A stretch of DNA of 64,000 bases from Serratia liquefaciens ATCC 27592 (GTDB lineage: Bacteria; Pseudomonadota; Gammaproteobacteria; Enterobacterales; Enterobacteriaceae). Numbering within the stretch: position 1 is the first letter of the stretch; the number at the start of each line of letters is the position of its first letter. Under the pieces are notes generated by a model. The model searched no databases and was not told where the DNA came from. It saw only the letters and a list, made by a program, of their open reading frames with translations. Below, one piece after another: positions 1 to 10,107 of this stretch. The translations under genes were made by a program, and so were the position numbers. The stretch is taken from contig NC_021741.1 of NCBI RefSeq assembly GCF_000422085.1, forward strand, positions 3,720,001 through 3,784,000, written 5' to 3'.

Positions 1-552
1 GCCGCCCACGCCGGTAATGGTGCCGGTGGTGCCCATGCTGGAGACGAAATGGGTGACCCGCTGCTGGCTCTGCTGCCAGATTTCCGGGCCGGTGGTGGTG
101 AAGTGGGCGTAGGGATTGTCCAGATTGTTGAACTGATCCAGCACCTTGCCCTGCCCCTGATTCTGCATGTCCAACGCCAGGTCACGCGCCCCTTCCATGC
201 CCACTTCCCGGCTGACCAGGATCAGCTCGGCCCCGTAGGCGCGCATCGCCGCCTGGCGTTCCAGACTCATGTTTTCCGGCATCAGCAGCGTCAAAGCGTA
301 GCCTTTCAACGCCGCGATCATCGCCAGCGCAATGCCGGTATTGCCGCTGGTGGCCTCAATCAGCCGGTCACCGGGTTTTATCTCACCGCGCAATTCCGCC
401 TGCTGGATCATCGCCAGCGCGGCGCGGTCCTTCACCGAGCCCGCCGGATTATTGCCTTCCAGCTTGACCCAAACCTCGCTGCCCAGTCCTGCGGCCAGAC
501 GTTGTAATTTTACCAGCGGGGTATTGCCGATGCATTGTTCGAGCGTTGTCAC
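1..552 (-). CDS. cysM: Cysteine synthase B, 3' end cut by window edge
   Basis: PLP enzyme that makes cysteine from O-acetylserine and sulfide, and S-sulfocysteine from thiosulfate. The minus-strand reading frame starts at a GTG (550-552) and opens VTTLEQCIGNTPLVKL, the CysM N-terminus. It contains the PLP-lysine region GSVKDRAAL (about residue 40) and the phosphate-binding loop EATSGNTGIA (about 68-77). All 184 visible codons are open and the C-terminal part lies beyond position 1. It follows cysA in the direction of transcription, as in the E. coli cysPUWAM operon, but a strong hairpin separates the two genes. The start is GTG, so an ATG-only gene finder would miss it. Identity is confident from the sequence. 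Confidence 0.93.
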   Translation of the reverse strand, partial: MTTLEQCIGNTPLVKLQRLAAGLGSEVWVKLEGNNPAGSVKDRAALAMIQQAELRGEIKPGDRLIEATSGNTGIALAMIAALKGYALTLLMPENMSLERQAAMRAYGAELILVSREVGMEGARDLALDMQNQGQGKVLDQFNNLDNPYAHFTTTGPEIWQQSQQRVTHFVSSMGTTGTITGVGG

Positions 553-584
553 GTGCTTTGCCTGTGTGTTGAAGTGCGTAATGT

Positions 585-610
585 AAAAAGGCAACCCCAG
601 GGTTGCCTTT
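585..610 (-). terminator. Hairpin between cysA and cysM
   Basis: An 11-bp perfect stem (AAAGGCAACCC / GGGTTGCCTTT, loop CA) is followed on the minus strand by a run of five T. It has the form of a rho-independent terminator placed after cysA and about 30 bp before the cysM start. It would separate or attenuate cysM expression from the upstream transport genes. Confidence 0.75.
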
Positions 611-636
611 AAAATGATGTTGGGAGGTAAAAACTA

Positions 637-1725
637 TCAGGCGCTTTTAGCTAACGCAACAGGTTGTAGCAGCCGATCGCCAGCGTACAGGCGCGCATTC
701 AGGCTGCCGACGTAATAACGGCCACCGCGAACCGGCGGCTCGTTGCCGTCAGGCAACACCACGCTGATAGGTTCCTGGTGCCAACCGATCGGCTGAACGG
801 TCATCTGCCAGAAGTGGCCACGCGGGCTAACCTCCAGCACCTGCACCGGCAACGGGCAGCGTTCGCTGCTCTCGGTGCCCACTTCCATCTCCCAAGGCCG
901 CAGGAACAGATCCACGCTGCCCTGATGCATCGGCTGGAACGACAGCGGCCACTGGTGCGCGCCGACGAACAGTTGCGAGCCGCGGATTTCGCCGCTCAGG
1001 CGGTTCACTTCGCCCATGAACTCCAGCACAAAGCGGCTGGCCGGTTCGCGAACAATTTCTTCCGGCGAACCTACCTGCTCAATATTGCCCTGGCTCATCA
1101 CCACGATGCGGTCGGCCACTTCCATCGCCTCTTCCTGATCGTGGGTGACGAATACGCTGGTAAACTTCAGCTCTTCATGCAACTGACGCAACCAACGGCG
1201 CAGTTCTTTACGCACCTGGGCATCCAGCGCACCAAAAGGTTCGTCCAGCAGCAGAATCTGCGGCTCTACCGCCAGTGCACGAGCCAAAGCTACGCGTTGC
1301 TTCTGGCCGCCGGAAAGCTGTGAGGGATAGCGGTTGGCCAAATGACCCAGCTGCACCATCTCCAACAGTTGGGTCACTTTTTGTTTGATCGCCGCGGCAT
1401 TCGGGCGCTCACGACGCGGCAGCACGCTCAGGCCAAAGGCAATGTTGTCGAACACCGTCATATGGCGGAACAGCGCGTAATGCTGGAACACGAAACCCAC
1501 CCGGCGATCGCGCGCATGCACATGGCTGACGTCGGTGCCGTGGAAGCCCAGCTTGCCGCCGCTCTGGTTTTCCAGCCCGGCGATAATGCGCAGCAGCGTG
1601 GTTTTGCCGGAGCCCGACGGCCCCAACAACGCCACCATCTCACCGGAGGCAATATCGAGCGAGATATCGTTCAATACCTTGGTACGACCGAAGAACTTGT
1701 TGATACCGTTAATCTCAATGCTCAT
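637..1725 (-). CDS. cysA: Sulfate/thiosulfate ABC transporter ATP-binding protein
   Basis: ATPase subunit that powers sulfate and thiosulfate uptake through CysU/CysW at the inner membrane. The 362-residue protein shows Walker [10 protein letters not shown] (about 36-44), signature LSGGQKQR (about 136), Walker [12 protein letters not shown] (about 155-165), the switch histidine in VTHDQEEA, and a C-terminal TOBE-type extension. I chose the ATG at 1725 ([12 protein letters not shown]) over an earlier in-frame ATG, because a GGAGG-type site precedes it and it matches the family N-terminus. It overlaps the cysW stop by 11 bp, indicating translational coupling in cysPUWA. Confidence 0.96.
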   Translation of the reverse strand: MSIEINGINKFFGRTKVLNDISLDIASGEMVALLGPSGSGKTTLLRIIAGLENQSGGKLGFHGTDVSHVHARDRRVGFVFQHYALFRHMTVFDNIAFGLSVLPRRERPNAAAIKQKVTQLLEMVQLGHLANRYPSQLSGGQKQRVALARALAVEPQILLLDEPFGALDAQVRKELRRWLRQLHEELKFTSVFVTHDQEEAMEVADRIVVMSQGNIEQVGSPEEIVREPASRFVLEFMGEVNRLSGEIRGSQLFVGAHQWPLSFQPMHQGSVDLFLRPWEMEVGTESSERCPLPVQVLEVSPRGHFWQMTVQPIGWHQEPISVVLPDGNEPPVRGGRYYVGSLNARLYAGDRLLQPVALAKSA

Positions 1726-2590
1726 GACTTTCCTCCCGCTCGAGACGTGCATTCTGGCGTTCCAGACGCCATTGCAGGCCACTCTTCAAAAATAGGGTCA
1801 CTATCGCCATCAGGGTCAGTAACCCGGCGGCGGTAAAGGAGCCAACAGTGTTGTAATCCTGTTGCAATAACTCGACCTGCAGCGGCAGGCTAAAGGTCTC
1901 GCCGCGAATAGAACCGGACACCACCGACACCGCGCCGAATTCGCCAATGGCGCGCGCGTTGGTCAGCACCACGCCGTACAGCAGCGCCCAGCGAATGTTC
2001 GGCAACGTCACCCGGCGGAACATCTGCCAGCCGGAAGCGCCCAGTAAAATGGCGGCCTCGTCTTCCTGGCTACCCTGGCTCAGCATCATCGGCACCAGCT
2101 CACGCACCACGAACGGACAGGTCACGAAAATGGTCACCAACACCATGCCCGGCCAGGAGAACATGATCTGGATATTGTGCGCATCCAGCCAACCGCCCAG
2201 CAGGCCATTGCTGCCGTAAAACAGCAGGTAAATCAGCCCCGCTACTACCGGTGACACGGCAAACGGGATGTCGATCAGCGTCAGCAGCAGCTGGCGGCCC
2301 GGGAAAGTGAACCGCGTCACCAGCCAGGCCAGCAAGGTGCCGAACACCAGGTTGAACGGCACGGTAATCAGGGCAATCAGCACCGTCAACCAGATAGCGT
2401 GCAACATGTCGCGATCGACCAGGTTGCTCCACATCGCGCCAGCGCCCTTGGAAAAGGCTTCGGCGAAAATCGAAATGATCGGCACCACCAGCAGCAATAC
2501 CGAAAACAGCACGCCGATACCGATCAGCGTCCACTTGCCCCAATTGACGCGCGGGCGTTCGACGCCGTTGAACTCAGAGATATCCGCCAT
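1715..2590 (-). CDS. cysW: Sulfate/thiosulfate ABC transporter permease CysW
   Basis: Inner-membrane permease that pairs with CysU to form the sulfate/thiosulfate channel. The 291-residue protein has about six hydrophobic segments and the binding-protein-dependent permease EAA-type loop ([22 protein letters not shown], with the EAA and G residues in place), which contacts CysA. Its start ATG overlaps the final base of cysU and its end overlaps cysA, so the four transport genes are tightly packed. Length and order match E. coli CysW. Confidence 0.95.
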   Translation of the reverse strand: MADISEFNGVERPRVNWGKWTLIGIGVLFSVLLLVVPIISIFAEAFSKGAGAMWSNLVDRDMLHAIWLTVLIALITVPFNLVFGTLLAWLVTRFTFPGRQLLLTLIDIPFAVSPVVAGLIYLLFYGSNGLLGGWLDAHNIQIMFSWPGMVLVTIFVTCPFVVRELVPMMLSQGSQEDEAAILLGASGWQMFRRVTLPNIRWALLYGVVLTNARAIGEFGAVSVVSGSIRGETFSLPLQVELLQQDYNTVGSFTAAGLLTLMAIVTLFLKSGLQWRLERQNARLEREESHEH

Positions 2591-3420
2591 CAGTGCCCCC
2601 CGATGCGTCGGCCAAAGCGGCTTTGCAGAACGTTAATGCTGAACAGCAGCAGCAGCGAAGCCGCCAGGATCACCGATGCAATCGCACTGGCCGCCGGATA
2701 ATCGAACTCCTGCAGACGAACGAAAATCATCAGCGAGGTCACTTCCGTCTTCCAGGCGATGTTGCCGGCGATGAAAATCACCGCACCAAACTCGCCCAGG
2801 CTGCGGGTAAAGGAAATGGCCGTACCGGCCAGCAGCGCCGGTGCCAACTCCGGCATCACCACGCGGCGAAAACTCTGCCAGCGGGTTGCGCCCAGGGTCT
2901 CTGCGGCCTCTTCATATTCGGGTCCCAGCTCTTCCAGCACCGGTTGAACGGTACGCACCACGAAGGGCAAGCTGGTGAAGGCCATCGCCACCGCGATGCC
3001 AAGCCAGGTGAACGTCACCTTGATGTCAAAATGCGCCAACCATTGGCCATACCACCCGGTGGTGGAGAACAGCCCCGCCAGCGTCAAACCGGCCACCGCC
3101 GTCGGCAGCGCAAACGGCAGGTCGATCAGGCCGTCCAGCAGCGTGCGCCCCGGAAAACGATAGCGAGTCAGGATCCAGGCCATCAGCATGCCGAACACCG
3201 CGTTGAACAAGCTGGCGACGCCCGCCGCCAGCAACGTGACCTTATAGGCGGCAACCACCTGCGGGTTGGAAACCACTTCCCAATATTGCGCCAGGCTCAT
3301 CTGCGCCAGCTGCATCACCAGTGCGCTGAGCGGCAGCAGCAGGATCAGGCAAGTGTAAAACAGGCTGCTTCCCAGACTGAGACCAAACCCAGGCAGAACC
3401 CGTTTGCTGGACAACAACAT
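2590..3420 (-). CDS. cysU: Sulfate/thiosulfate ABC transporter permease CysU (CysT)
   Basis: Second inner-membrane permease of the sulfate/thiosulfate importer. It is 276 residues long with six predicted transmembrane segments, the first beginning after a short basic N-terminus. The EAA loop EYEEAAETLGATRWQSFRR is present at about residues 170-190. It starts one base into the cysP stop and ends one base into the cysW start. The gene is called cysT or cysU in different nomenclatures. Confidence 0.95.
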   Translation of the reverse strand: MLLSSKRVLPGFGLSLGSSLFYTCLILLLPLSALVMQLAQMSLAQYWEVVSNPQVVAAYKVTLLAAGVASLFNAVFGMLMAWILTRYRFPGRTLLDGLIDLPFALPTAVAGLTLAGLFSTTGWYGQWLAHFDIKVTFTWLGIAVAMAFTSLPFVVRTVQPVLEELGPEYEEAAETLGATRWQSFRRVVMPELAPALLAGTAISFTRSLGEFGAVIFIAGNIAWKTEVTSLMIFVRLQEFDYPAASAIASVILAASLLLLFSINVLQSRFGRRIGGH

Positions 3421-4442
3421 TACTTATGCCCTGCCGCTAACAGTTGATCCAACTCGCCACCGGTAGAGAAATGCGTCTTCATCACCTGTGGCCAGCCACC
3501 AAACTGATCTTCTACACGGAACAGTTTGGTCTGCGGGAACTGGCCCTTCGCGGCCGCCATCGCCTGCTTGTCATACACGCGATAGTAGAAGCTGGTGATC
3601 ACCTGCTGCGCAGCCGGGCTGTAGAGGTAATTCAAATAATCTTTGGCGGCCTGTTCAGTGCCGTTTCTTTCCACGTTTTTGTCGACCCAGGCGACCGGGA
3701 ACTCCGCCAGAATATCGACCGGCGGCACGATCACCTGATACTTGTCTTCGCCATACTGCTTGCGGATATTGTTCACTTCCGACTCAAAACTGATCAGCAC
3801 GTCACCCAGGCCGCGTTCCACAAAGGTAGTGGTCGCACCGCGACCGCCGGTGTCAAACACCAGCACGTTTTTCAGGAAACGGGTCATAAAGGCACGGGTT
3901 TTGGCCTGATCGTTGCCGTCAGCCTGGCTGGCGGCTCCCCAGGCAGCCAGATAGGTATAACGGCCGTTGCCGGAGGTTTTCGGGTTCGGGAACACCAGCT
4001 TCACATCGTCGCGCACCAAATCGTTCCAGCTATGGATGCCTTTTGGGTTGTCCTTGCGCACCAGGAAAGCCATGGTGGAATAGAAAGGGGAGCTGTTGTT
4101 CGGTAAACGAGCCTGCCAGTCAGCCGGGATCAGTTGGCCGCGATCGTGCAGGATCTGCACATCGGTCACCTGGTTGTAGGTCACGACGTCGGCACGTAAC
4201 CCCTGCAATATGGCTAGCGCCTGCTTGGAAGAGCCGGCGTGAGATTGTTTGATGGTCAGCTTGTCGCCCGGATGCTGCTGGTTCCACTGCTGTTCAAAAC
4301 CCGGGTTCAGCGCGGTAAACAATTCACGGGAAACGTCATAGGAGCTGTTCAGCAGCTCAGCGGCCGAAACGGTACCGCTGGCTAACAGCGCCGCCGCCAA
4401 CCATCCTTTCAGCATGAAATTTTTAACCCGTGTTTGTTTCAT
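3420..4442 (-). CDS. cysP: Thiosulfate-binding periplasmic protein
   Basis: Periplasmic receptor that hands thiosulfate and sulfate to the CysUWA importer. The 340-residue protein opens with a Sec signal peptide (basic MKQTRVKNF, then a hydrophobic stretch, cleavage after VSA near residue 27) and continues [14 protein letters not shown], the prokaryotic sulfate-binding-protein motif. [19 protein letters not shown] is the second family signature. It is the first gene of the leftward operon cysPUWA. E. coli CysP is 338 residues. Sbp is a paralogue, but the operon position favours CysP. Confidence 0.94.
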   Translation of the reverse strand: MKQTRVKNFMLKGWLAAALLASGTVSAAELLNSSYDVSRELFTALNPGFEQQWNQQHPGDKLTIKQSHAGSSKQALAILQGLRADVVTYNQVTDVQILHDRGQLIPADWQARLPNNSSPFYSTMAFLVRKDNPKGIHSWNDLVRDDVKLVFPNPKTSGNGRYTYLAAWGAASQADGNDQAKTRAFMTRFLKNVLVFDTGGRGATTTFVERGLGDVLISFESEVNNIRKQYGEDKYQVIVPPVDILAEFPVAWVDKNVERNGTEQAAKDYLNYLYSPAAQQVITSFYYRVYDKQAMAAAKGQFPQTKLFRVEDQFGGWPQVMKTHFSTGGELDQLLAAGHK

Positions 4443-4560
4443 TGTGCACCTTATAGCTGAATCAATCCGCCGGGCTTTCGCCCTGATGTTGACCAGTGTA
4501 TTTATAACTAGGTGCGGAGCTGTAACGCTTTTATATACCGTTTAGTGATTTTCAAGCATC
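4443..4560 (-). promoter_or_regulatory. cysP promoter and leader region
   Basis: The 200-bp gap between yfeX and cysP holds a minus-strand -10-like TTATAA (4502-4507) without a good -35, as expected for a promoter needing an activator such as CysB. The AT-rich stretch just upstream (4530-4560) is where CysB would bind, though I cannot pick out a defined box. The leader contains a small GGGC-GAAA-GCCC tetraloop hairpin (4472-4483). Confidence 0.4.
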
Positions 4561-4642
4561 AAACGCTATAAGGCAGGGGCAGAGCGGTGTGGCAGAGGAG
4601 GAAGTTAATCCGGAGCCGGCATGGCCGACCCCGGAGGAAAGG

Positions 4643-5542
4643 TTAAAGCGACAGCAGGCGCGTCAGCGAAGGCGCAAAGTAATAGCTGCCGGTCACCGCA
4701 CGGCTGAAACGCAGCATCGCATCACGTTTGCCGTCCAAATCGCCAAACATGCTCAGCAGCTGTTTTTCGATGTTATGCAGGCGGGCGCAATAGGCGATGA
4801 AATACAGCCCGTGTTTACCGCTGGCAGTACCGTAAGGCAGGCTCTGACGCAAAATCTTCAGGCCTTTGCCGTCTTCTTTCAGATCGACACGGCTGACATG
4901 CGAGGTGTCAGGACGCTGCTCCGGCGGCAACTCTTCGCTGTCGTGCTTGGTGCGGCCGATAATCTGCTCCTGCTGCTCGGTGGTAAAGCGCTGCCACTGA
5001 CGCAGGTTATGTTCATAACGCTGCACCAGCACGTAGCTGCCACCTGCGTCTTCTTCACCTTCGGCGATGACCGCCACTTCAGGACGTTTGTCGCCCTGCG
5101 GGTTTTCAGTGCCGTCGATAAAGCCGCTCAGATCGCGCTCTTCCACCCAGCGGAATCCGTGGGTTTCTTCTTCAATCTTGATGGCGTTGCCGAACGCTGC
5201 CAGCGCCGCCTGCGCCACCGTAAAGTTAACGTCATGACGCAAGGATTGGATGTGGATCAACAGATCGCGCTGGGTGGCCGGGGCCAACCCCTTGCCCAAC
5301 GGGGTGAATGGCTTCAGCTCTTTTGCGCCCTGACCGCTGGAAAGGTCGTGCCAGACGTCATAGCCAAAGGCGATCACCGCGCCCAAATGCGCATCGGGAA
5401 ACTGCTGTTGCAGCTCGGTCAACGTCTGGCAAAACTGCTTGCAGCCCTGGCGCAAATCGGCGAATTCGCCCTGCACGGTGGCTTCCATAAAAATGGCGAA
5501 GCGGCAGTGTTCCAGTAAAATACCGCTCTGAACCTGGGTCAT
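4643..5542 (-). CDS. yfeX: Dye-decolorizing-type heme peroxidase YfeX
   Basis: Cytoplasmic DyP-family heme peroxidase, reported in E. coli to oxidise porphyrinogens. The 299-residue protein carries the DyP signature GxxDG (FIDGTENP, with the catalytic Asp). The DTSHVSRV segment holds the likely proximal heme His, and a distal Arg region follows. The ATG at 5542 is preceded by GAGG at 11 bp, while the longer in-frame alternative at 5557 is a TTG that would overlap this site. As in E. coli it is followed by yfeY and yfeZ. It has no signal peptide. Confidence 0.93.
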   Translation of the reverse strand: MTQVQSGILLEHCRFAIFMEATVQGEFADLRQGCKQFCQTLTELQQQFPDAHLGAVIAFGYDVWHDLSSGQGAKELKPFTPLGKGLAPATQRDLLIHIQSLRHDVNFTVAQAALAAFGNAIKIEEETHGFRWVEERDLSGFIDGTENPQGDKRPEVAVIAEGEEDAGGSYVLVQRYEHNLRQWQRFTTEQQEQIIGRTKHDSEELPPEQRPDTSHVSRVDLKEDGKGLKILRQSLPYGTASGKHGLYFIAYCARLHNIEKQLLSMFGDLDGKRDAMLRFSRAVTGSYYFAPSLTRLLSL

Positions 5543-5568
5543 TATCGTTATCCTCAAAATCGAAATCG

Positions 5569-5585
5569 AGTAACAGGTTACTGTT
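5569..5585. promoter_or_regulatory. Nested palindromes upstream of yfeX
   Basis: AGTAAC-AG-GTTACT (5569-5582) is a perfect 14-bp palindrome and is interleaved with AACAG-GTTA-CTGTT (5572-5585). It lies 27-43 bp upstream of the yfeX start, in the promoter or 5' leader. It looks like an operator, but I do not recognise the regulator. Confidence 0.35.
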
Positions 5586-5746
5586 TGTCCATGGGTTTCC
5601 TGTTAAGAATGCGCAGTATCATACCCGATGAAAACGGGATTGCCTTGCATCAGCGCAAAGAAAATAGGGATACCCGCAACCGGGCAATTTCGTCCAAAGG
5701 GAGCGGTGATTTAACGTTCAGCGGGGAGGGAAACCAGAGAAACCAG

Positions 5747-5768
5747 GGGCGCCGCGGATCGGGCGCCC
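5747..5768 (-). terminator. Hairpin downstream of yfeY
   Basis: GGGCGCC / GGCGCCC stem with an 8-base loop, 12 bp past the yfeY stop. It is followed on the minus strand by TGGTTTCTC, so the T-run is weak. Probable transcription end of yfeY. Confidence 0.5.
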
Positions 5769-5780
5769 AGGGGGGAAGCT

Positions 5781-6365
5781 TTATTGCGGTTTGGCGTGCC
5801 AGATGATCTTGCTGACCGTCCAGCTTTTCAGCGTGTCATCCGGTGGGATGATATCTTGCGGGCCGGCCCATTTGCCGTCGAAGATATAGGTGACGTACTT
5901 GCTCTGCTGTGCGACGCACTCGACCTTGCCGGCATCGTCGCCGTCGGCCGGTTTACAGGCACCGAACGCCTTGCTGTACAGGTCACTGAACGGCGTGCCC
6001 AGCTTGCTGCCCCACTCGGTCGCGACTTTGCTGTCCATCACGTCCACGCGCTGCACGTGGCCCTTGGGTTCCCCGGTGATCACCAGCTTCACGTCGTTGC
6101 CGTCCATCGCCTGGTAGTAGGAAACTATCTTGCCCTGGCTGGTGGCCATGCCACCGCGCAGGCGGTAATCGCCATTCAGCCCGTCGTTAATGGCGCTTTC
6201 CGACATCGGGGTACCGGCGTTGAGGTCACCAACGCCCTTGGCGCTGACTTCGAGGCTGTTGCCAAACCAGTTAAATGGCGACAGGCTGGACCAAGAGAAA
6301 TTGGACATCGTCGAACAGCCGGTCAGTAACAGCGGAAGCCCTAACAACAGTGGGCGAACATTCAT
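5781..6365 (-). CDS. yfeY: Lipoprotein YfeY (RpoE-regulated in E. coli)
   Basis: A small outer-membrane-type lipoprotein of unknown function; the E. coli homologue belongs to the RpoE envelope-stress regulon. The 194-residue protein has a lipoprotein signal (MNVRPLLLGLPLLLTGC, Cys 17 as the lipidation site) with no Asp at +2, so outer-membrane sorting is expected. I chose the ATG at 6365, which has an AAGGAG site; the longer frame upstream has no signal-like start. Lengths and neighbours (yfeX, yfeZ) agree with E. coli. No sigma-E promoter could be picked out by eye. Confidence 0.9.
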   Translation of the reverse strand: MNVRPLLLGLPLLLTGCSTMSNFSWSSLSPFNWFGNSLEVSAKGVGDLNAGTPMSESAINDGLNGDYRLRGGMATSQGKIVSYYQAMDGNDVKLVITGEPKGHVQRVDVMDSKVATEWGSKLGTPFSDLYSKAFGACKPADGDDAGKVECVAQQSKYVTYIFDGKWAGPQDIIPPDDTLKSWTVSKIIWHAKPQ

Positions 6366-6521
6366 TTTTAGCTCCTTAACATCAATGACGGGGCACAGCC
6401 TGCTCTGCCCTGCCGCACTTGGCGTTTTGTTGCGTGTCAGCCTCTCACAACTGTCCACGCATCGCCATCGGTTGCGAGCTTGGAGTGCGGAAAATGAGAA
6501 AAGTGCCGTACTGTGCGGCAA

Positions 6522-6989
6522 TTAACCCGCCTCATCCTGTACCACGAAACAGGCCTTAAGACGCGCACTCAGCAGCAAGTAAGCCAGCGCCAACGCATCG
6601 AGCAACGCCAGCACGATGTCCAACGCCGAAGGATTGTCGTCTTGTTGCCACAAGCTAAACAGGGAACCGCCCAGCGCTGCCAGCAGCGAAGCAATCAATA
6701 CCCAGCGCCAGGCACGCCATAGCCGTGGCCACTGGTGACGACGCGGAGCAATCAAAAATGCCAACGCCGCCGGCAGCCCCAGCACGATGCCATACCAGAA
6801 CCATTGGGTGTCCGGGTAAAACAGCGATAGCAGGGCTTCCCCCTGCTGGCGCGAAACCCCGGCCATCACAAACAGGATCCAGGTACGGGCCTGTAAAATC
6901 AGTACGCTCCAAAACCACAGCGGCAAACGCAACGCACCGTGCTGATCGTAATCGTCGGGGGAAAAACGGGGTGGAAGTGGCTTCAACAT
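6522..6989 (-). CDS. yfeZ: Inner membrane protein YfeZ (DUF2919 family)
   Basis: Uncharacterised polytopic inner-membrane protein of 155 residues. After a polar, proline-rich N-terminus (DDYDQHGALRLPLWFW, the family signature) come about four hydrophobic segments. I use the ATG at 6989, preceded by AAGGA, because the longer frame begins with a TTG at 7022. It lies upstream of yfeY in the same direction, with 156 bp between them. Function is unknown. The CTTAAG double box at 7057 is within 70 bp of its start and might serve this gene as well as ygiW. Confidence 0.85.
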   Translation of the reverse strand: MLKPLPPRFSPDDYDQHGALRLPLWFWSVLILQARTWILFVMAGVSRQQGEALLSLFYPDTQWFWYGIVLGLPAALAFLIAPRRHQWPRLWRAWRWVLIASLLAALGGSLFSLWQQDDNPSALDIVLALLDALALAYLLLSARLKACFVVQDEAG

Positions 6990-7056
6990 CGATTCCTTGC
7001 CAATATCATGATGATTTTTCAAATGGGTGCCGTGTTTATTGTTTTCAATGCGCGCG

Positions 7057-7073
7057 CTTAAGAACCCCTTAAG
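7057..7073. promoter_or_regulatory. Candidate PmrA/BasR (or QseB) box
   Basis: CTTAAG-AACCC-CTTAAG is a perfect match to the published PmrA box YTTAAK-N5-YTTAAK. It lies between divergent yfeZ and ygiW. Because CTTAAG is itself palindromic, the site does not reveal direction. ygiW homologues have been linked to the PmrA/QseB regulators, which supports ygiW as the target. Confidence 0.6.
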
Positions 7074-7157
7074 ATTTTCATGCTTTACTTAACCCCATCA
7101 AACCAGCAGTCCTGATTGGCAGGGCTTTGATTCTAGATTGAGATAAGGAAGCTTAAG

Positions 7158-7556
7158 ATGAAAAAATATACCCTGGCTGCATTAATTGCTCTGTGTAGCG
7201 CACCGGTTCTGGCTCAGCAAGGCGGGTTCCTCGATCCTGCGGCACCGCAAACGCACACCCAAAACACGCAGCAAGGCGGATTTTCCGGCCCTAGCGCCGC
7301 GTTGACCACCGTCGACAAGGTCAAGTCAATGAGTGATGACACCTGGGTGATGCTGCAAGGCAACATTGAGCAACGCGTCGGTGACGAGACCTATACCTTC
7401 CGCGACGCCAGCGGCACGCTGACGGTCGAGATCGACAAAAAACGCTGGAACGGTCAGACCATCACCCCGAAAGATAAAGTGCAGTTGGAAGGGAAAGTGG
7501 ATAAAGACTGGAGCAACGTGGAAGTCGACGTGAAAACCATCAAAAAACTGCCCTAA
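7158..7556 (+). CDS. ygiW: YgiW/YdeI-type OB-fold stress protein
   Basis: Periplasmic bacterial OB-fold (BOF) protein implicated in tolerance of peroxide, metals and cationic stress in enterics. The 132-residue protein has a clear Sec signal (MKKYTLAALIALCSAPVLA, cleavage near residue 19), a Gln/Gly-rich linker, then the OB domain from about residue 45 (VMLQGNIEQRVGDETYTF through VEVDVKTIKKL). The start has an AAGGAAG site 9 bp upstream. In E. coli ygiW sits next to qseBC, whereas here it stands alone between yfeZ and ypeA. A PmrA-type box lies 85 bp upstream. Confidence 0.88.
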   Translation: MKKYTLAALIALCSAPVLAQQGGFLDPAAPQTHTQNTQQGGFSGPSAALTTVDKVKSMSDDTWVMLQGNIEQRVGDETYTFRDASGTLTVEIDKKRWNGQTITPKDKVQLEGKVDKDWSNVEVDVKTIKKLP

Positions 7557-7563
7557 CGCGCAG

Positions 7564-7591
7564 TTTGGGCGGTGAAGCCTCACCGCCCAAA
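7564..7591. terminator. Bidirectional terminator between ygiW and ypeA
   Basis: A perfect 12-bp stem TTTGGGCGGTGA / TCACCGCCCAAA with loop AGCC lies in the 42-bp gap between two convergent genes. Confidence 0.75.
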
Positions 7592-7598
7592 ATATCGC

Positions 7599-8024
7599 TC
7601 AATATTCCTGATCTTCGATCAGTCGCTTGCCCAGGCTGGTAATGCTCTGGATCTCGTAACCGAGTTTCTCGTACATCTCGATCACCGTGTCGTTATCTTC
7701 CCGCACCATCAGTTGGATCTTCGGGCAACCGCGCGCGATCAATTTTTTCTCTAACCGGCTGATCAACGCATTGGCGATACCGCGTCCGCGATAATCCGGA
7801 TGTACCCCGAGATAATACGCCGAACCACGATGACCGTCGTATCCCCCCATCACCGATCCCACGACTTCTCCGCCCACTTCCGCGACCAGAAACAGATCCG
7901 GATCGTGATTCAGTTTGCGCTCAATATCCATCTCAGGATCGTTCCACGGCCGCAGCAGATCGCAGCGCTCCCACAGGGTAATGACTTCTTCAAAGTCGTC
8001 TTGTCGAAATACGCGAATTTCCAT
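7599..8024 (-). CDS. ypeA: GNAT acetyltransferase YpeA
   Basis: Cytoplasmic GCN5-related N-acetyltransferase with an unknown natural substrate. The 141-residue protein is the same length as E. coli YpeA and opens [19 protein letters not shown]. The acetyl-CoA binding motif [14 protein letters not shown] is at about residues 77-90, and the C-terminus [11 protein letters not shown] is conserved. It is divergent from amiA. Synteny with yfeZ and amiA matches E. coli. Confidence 0.92.
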   Translation of the reverse strand: MEIRVFRQDDFEEVITLWERCDLLRPWNDPEMDIERKLNHDPDLFLVAEVGGEVVGSVMGGYDGHRGSAYYLGVHPDYRGRGIANALISRLEKKLIARGCPKIQLMVREDNDTVIEMYEKLGYEIQSITSLGKRLIEDQEY

Positions 8025-8229
8025 CGATGTTCGCCGCTGTTAATTAAGATGTTTATCTGATTATCGCGGGATTATTCACTTACGCAATATCAAACTGCGA
8101 TTTCCCCGGGCAATAATGCAGAAATCCCCGGTAACTCGCGTAATAAATGGACATAGTTATCCGGTCGATTAATGATTATCAATACGATATAACGTCGCAA
8201 AATAGAATTTGTCGATGGAGCGTAGCGTT

Positions 8230-9117
8230 ATGAAAAAGCAGGTTAAACCCTTCCTCAATTTTAAACCGCTCCCCGTTTCCCCCACGCGACGTCAATTACT
8301 GCTTTCTGGTCTGGCGCTGGTGCTGCTCGGCAGTAAGAGCCAAACGGCCCAAGCCGAAACCGGCGGCATGCTGCGCAAGCAACACGCTAAAACGGCGCCC
8401 AAACCCAGCGGCAGCAAAAGGCTGGTGATGATCGACCCCGGTCACGGCGGCATCGATTCGGGCGCCGTCGGCAGAGAAGGTTCGCAGGAAAAACACGTGG
8501 TGCTGGAGATTGCCAACCACGTGCGTCGCATTCTGCACGAACAGGAACACGTTGAAGTGCGCCTGACGCGGGAAGAAGACGAGTTTATCCCCCTGTTTCA
8601 GCGGGTGGAGATTGCCCACCAGCATCAGGCCGATCTGTTTATCTCTATCCATGCCGACGGTTTTACCAGCCCGGAAGCCTCCGGTGCCTCGGTGTTTGCC
8701 CTGTCCAATCGCGGTGCCAGCAGCGCCATGGCGCGTTATCTGTCCAACCGCGAAAATGCCGCCGATGACGTGGCCGGCGGCAAATACAAAAATCAGGACA
8801 ACTATCTGCAGCAGGTACTGTTCGACCTGGTGCAAACCGATACCATCAACAACAGCCTGACGCTCGGCCGCCACGTGCTCGGCCAGATCCGCCCGGTGCA
8901 TCATCTGCACAGCAACAGCACCGAACAAGCGGCGTTCGCGGTGCTGAAATCCCCGTCGATTCCGTCGGTACTGGTCGAAACCTCGTTTATCACCAATCCG
9001 GCGGAAGAACGCCTGCTTGGCACCACCGCATTCCGCGAGAAAATCGCCCGCGCCATCGCCGACGGCGTGATCAGTTTCTTCAGCTATTACGATTCACACC
9101 AACGAAAACCCGGCTGA
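8230..9117 (+). CDS. amiA: N-acetylmuramoyl-L-alanine amidase AmiA
   Basis: Periplasmic zinc amidase that cleaves septal peptidoglycan during daughter-cell separation. The N-terminus carries a twin-arginine signal (SPTRRQLLLSG then a hydrophobic run ending QTAQA), so export is by Tat. The Amidase_3 domain starts at MIDPGHGGIDSGAVG (His ligand). The zinc-ligand Glu follows in the KHVVLEIA segment, the second His in SIHADGF and the catalytic Glu in VETSFITNP. I chose the ATG at 8230, with GGAG 9 bp upstream; the two in-frame alternatives upstream (TTG 8209, ATG 8215) lack sites. It lies directly before hemF, as in E. coli. Confidence 0.93.
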   Translation: MKKQVKPFLNFKPLPVSPTRRQLLLSGLALVLLGSKSQTAQAETGGMLRKQHAKTAPKPSGSKRLVMIDPGHGGIDSGAVGREGSQEKHVVLEIANHVRRILHEQEHVEVRLTREEDEFIPLFQRVEIAHQHQADLFISIHADGFTSPEASGASVFALSNRGASSAMARYLSNRENAADDVAGGKYKNQDNYLQQVLFDLVQTDTINNSLTLGRHVLGQIRPVHHLHSNSTEQAAFAVLKSPSIPSVLVETSFITNPAEERLLGTTAFREKIARAIADGVISFFSYYDSHQRKPG

Positions 9118-9119
9118 TA

Positions 9120-10106
<987 letters not shown>

Positions 10107-10107
<1 letters not shown>

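Noticed and set aside
4589..5518. 309-codon plus frame opposite yfeX
   Set aside because: Shadow of yfeX, which has all DyP peroxidase motifs in the minus frame.
8168..8186. Fur-like sequence between ypeA and amiA
   Set aside because: Only about 13 of 19 matches, and neither neighbour has a clear iron link; too weak to list as a site.
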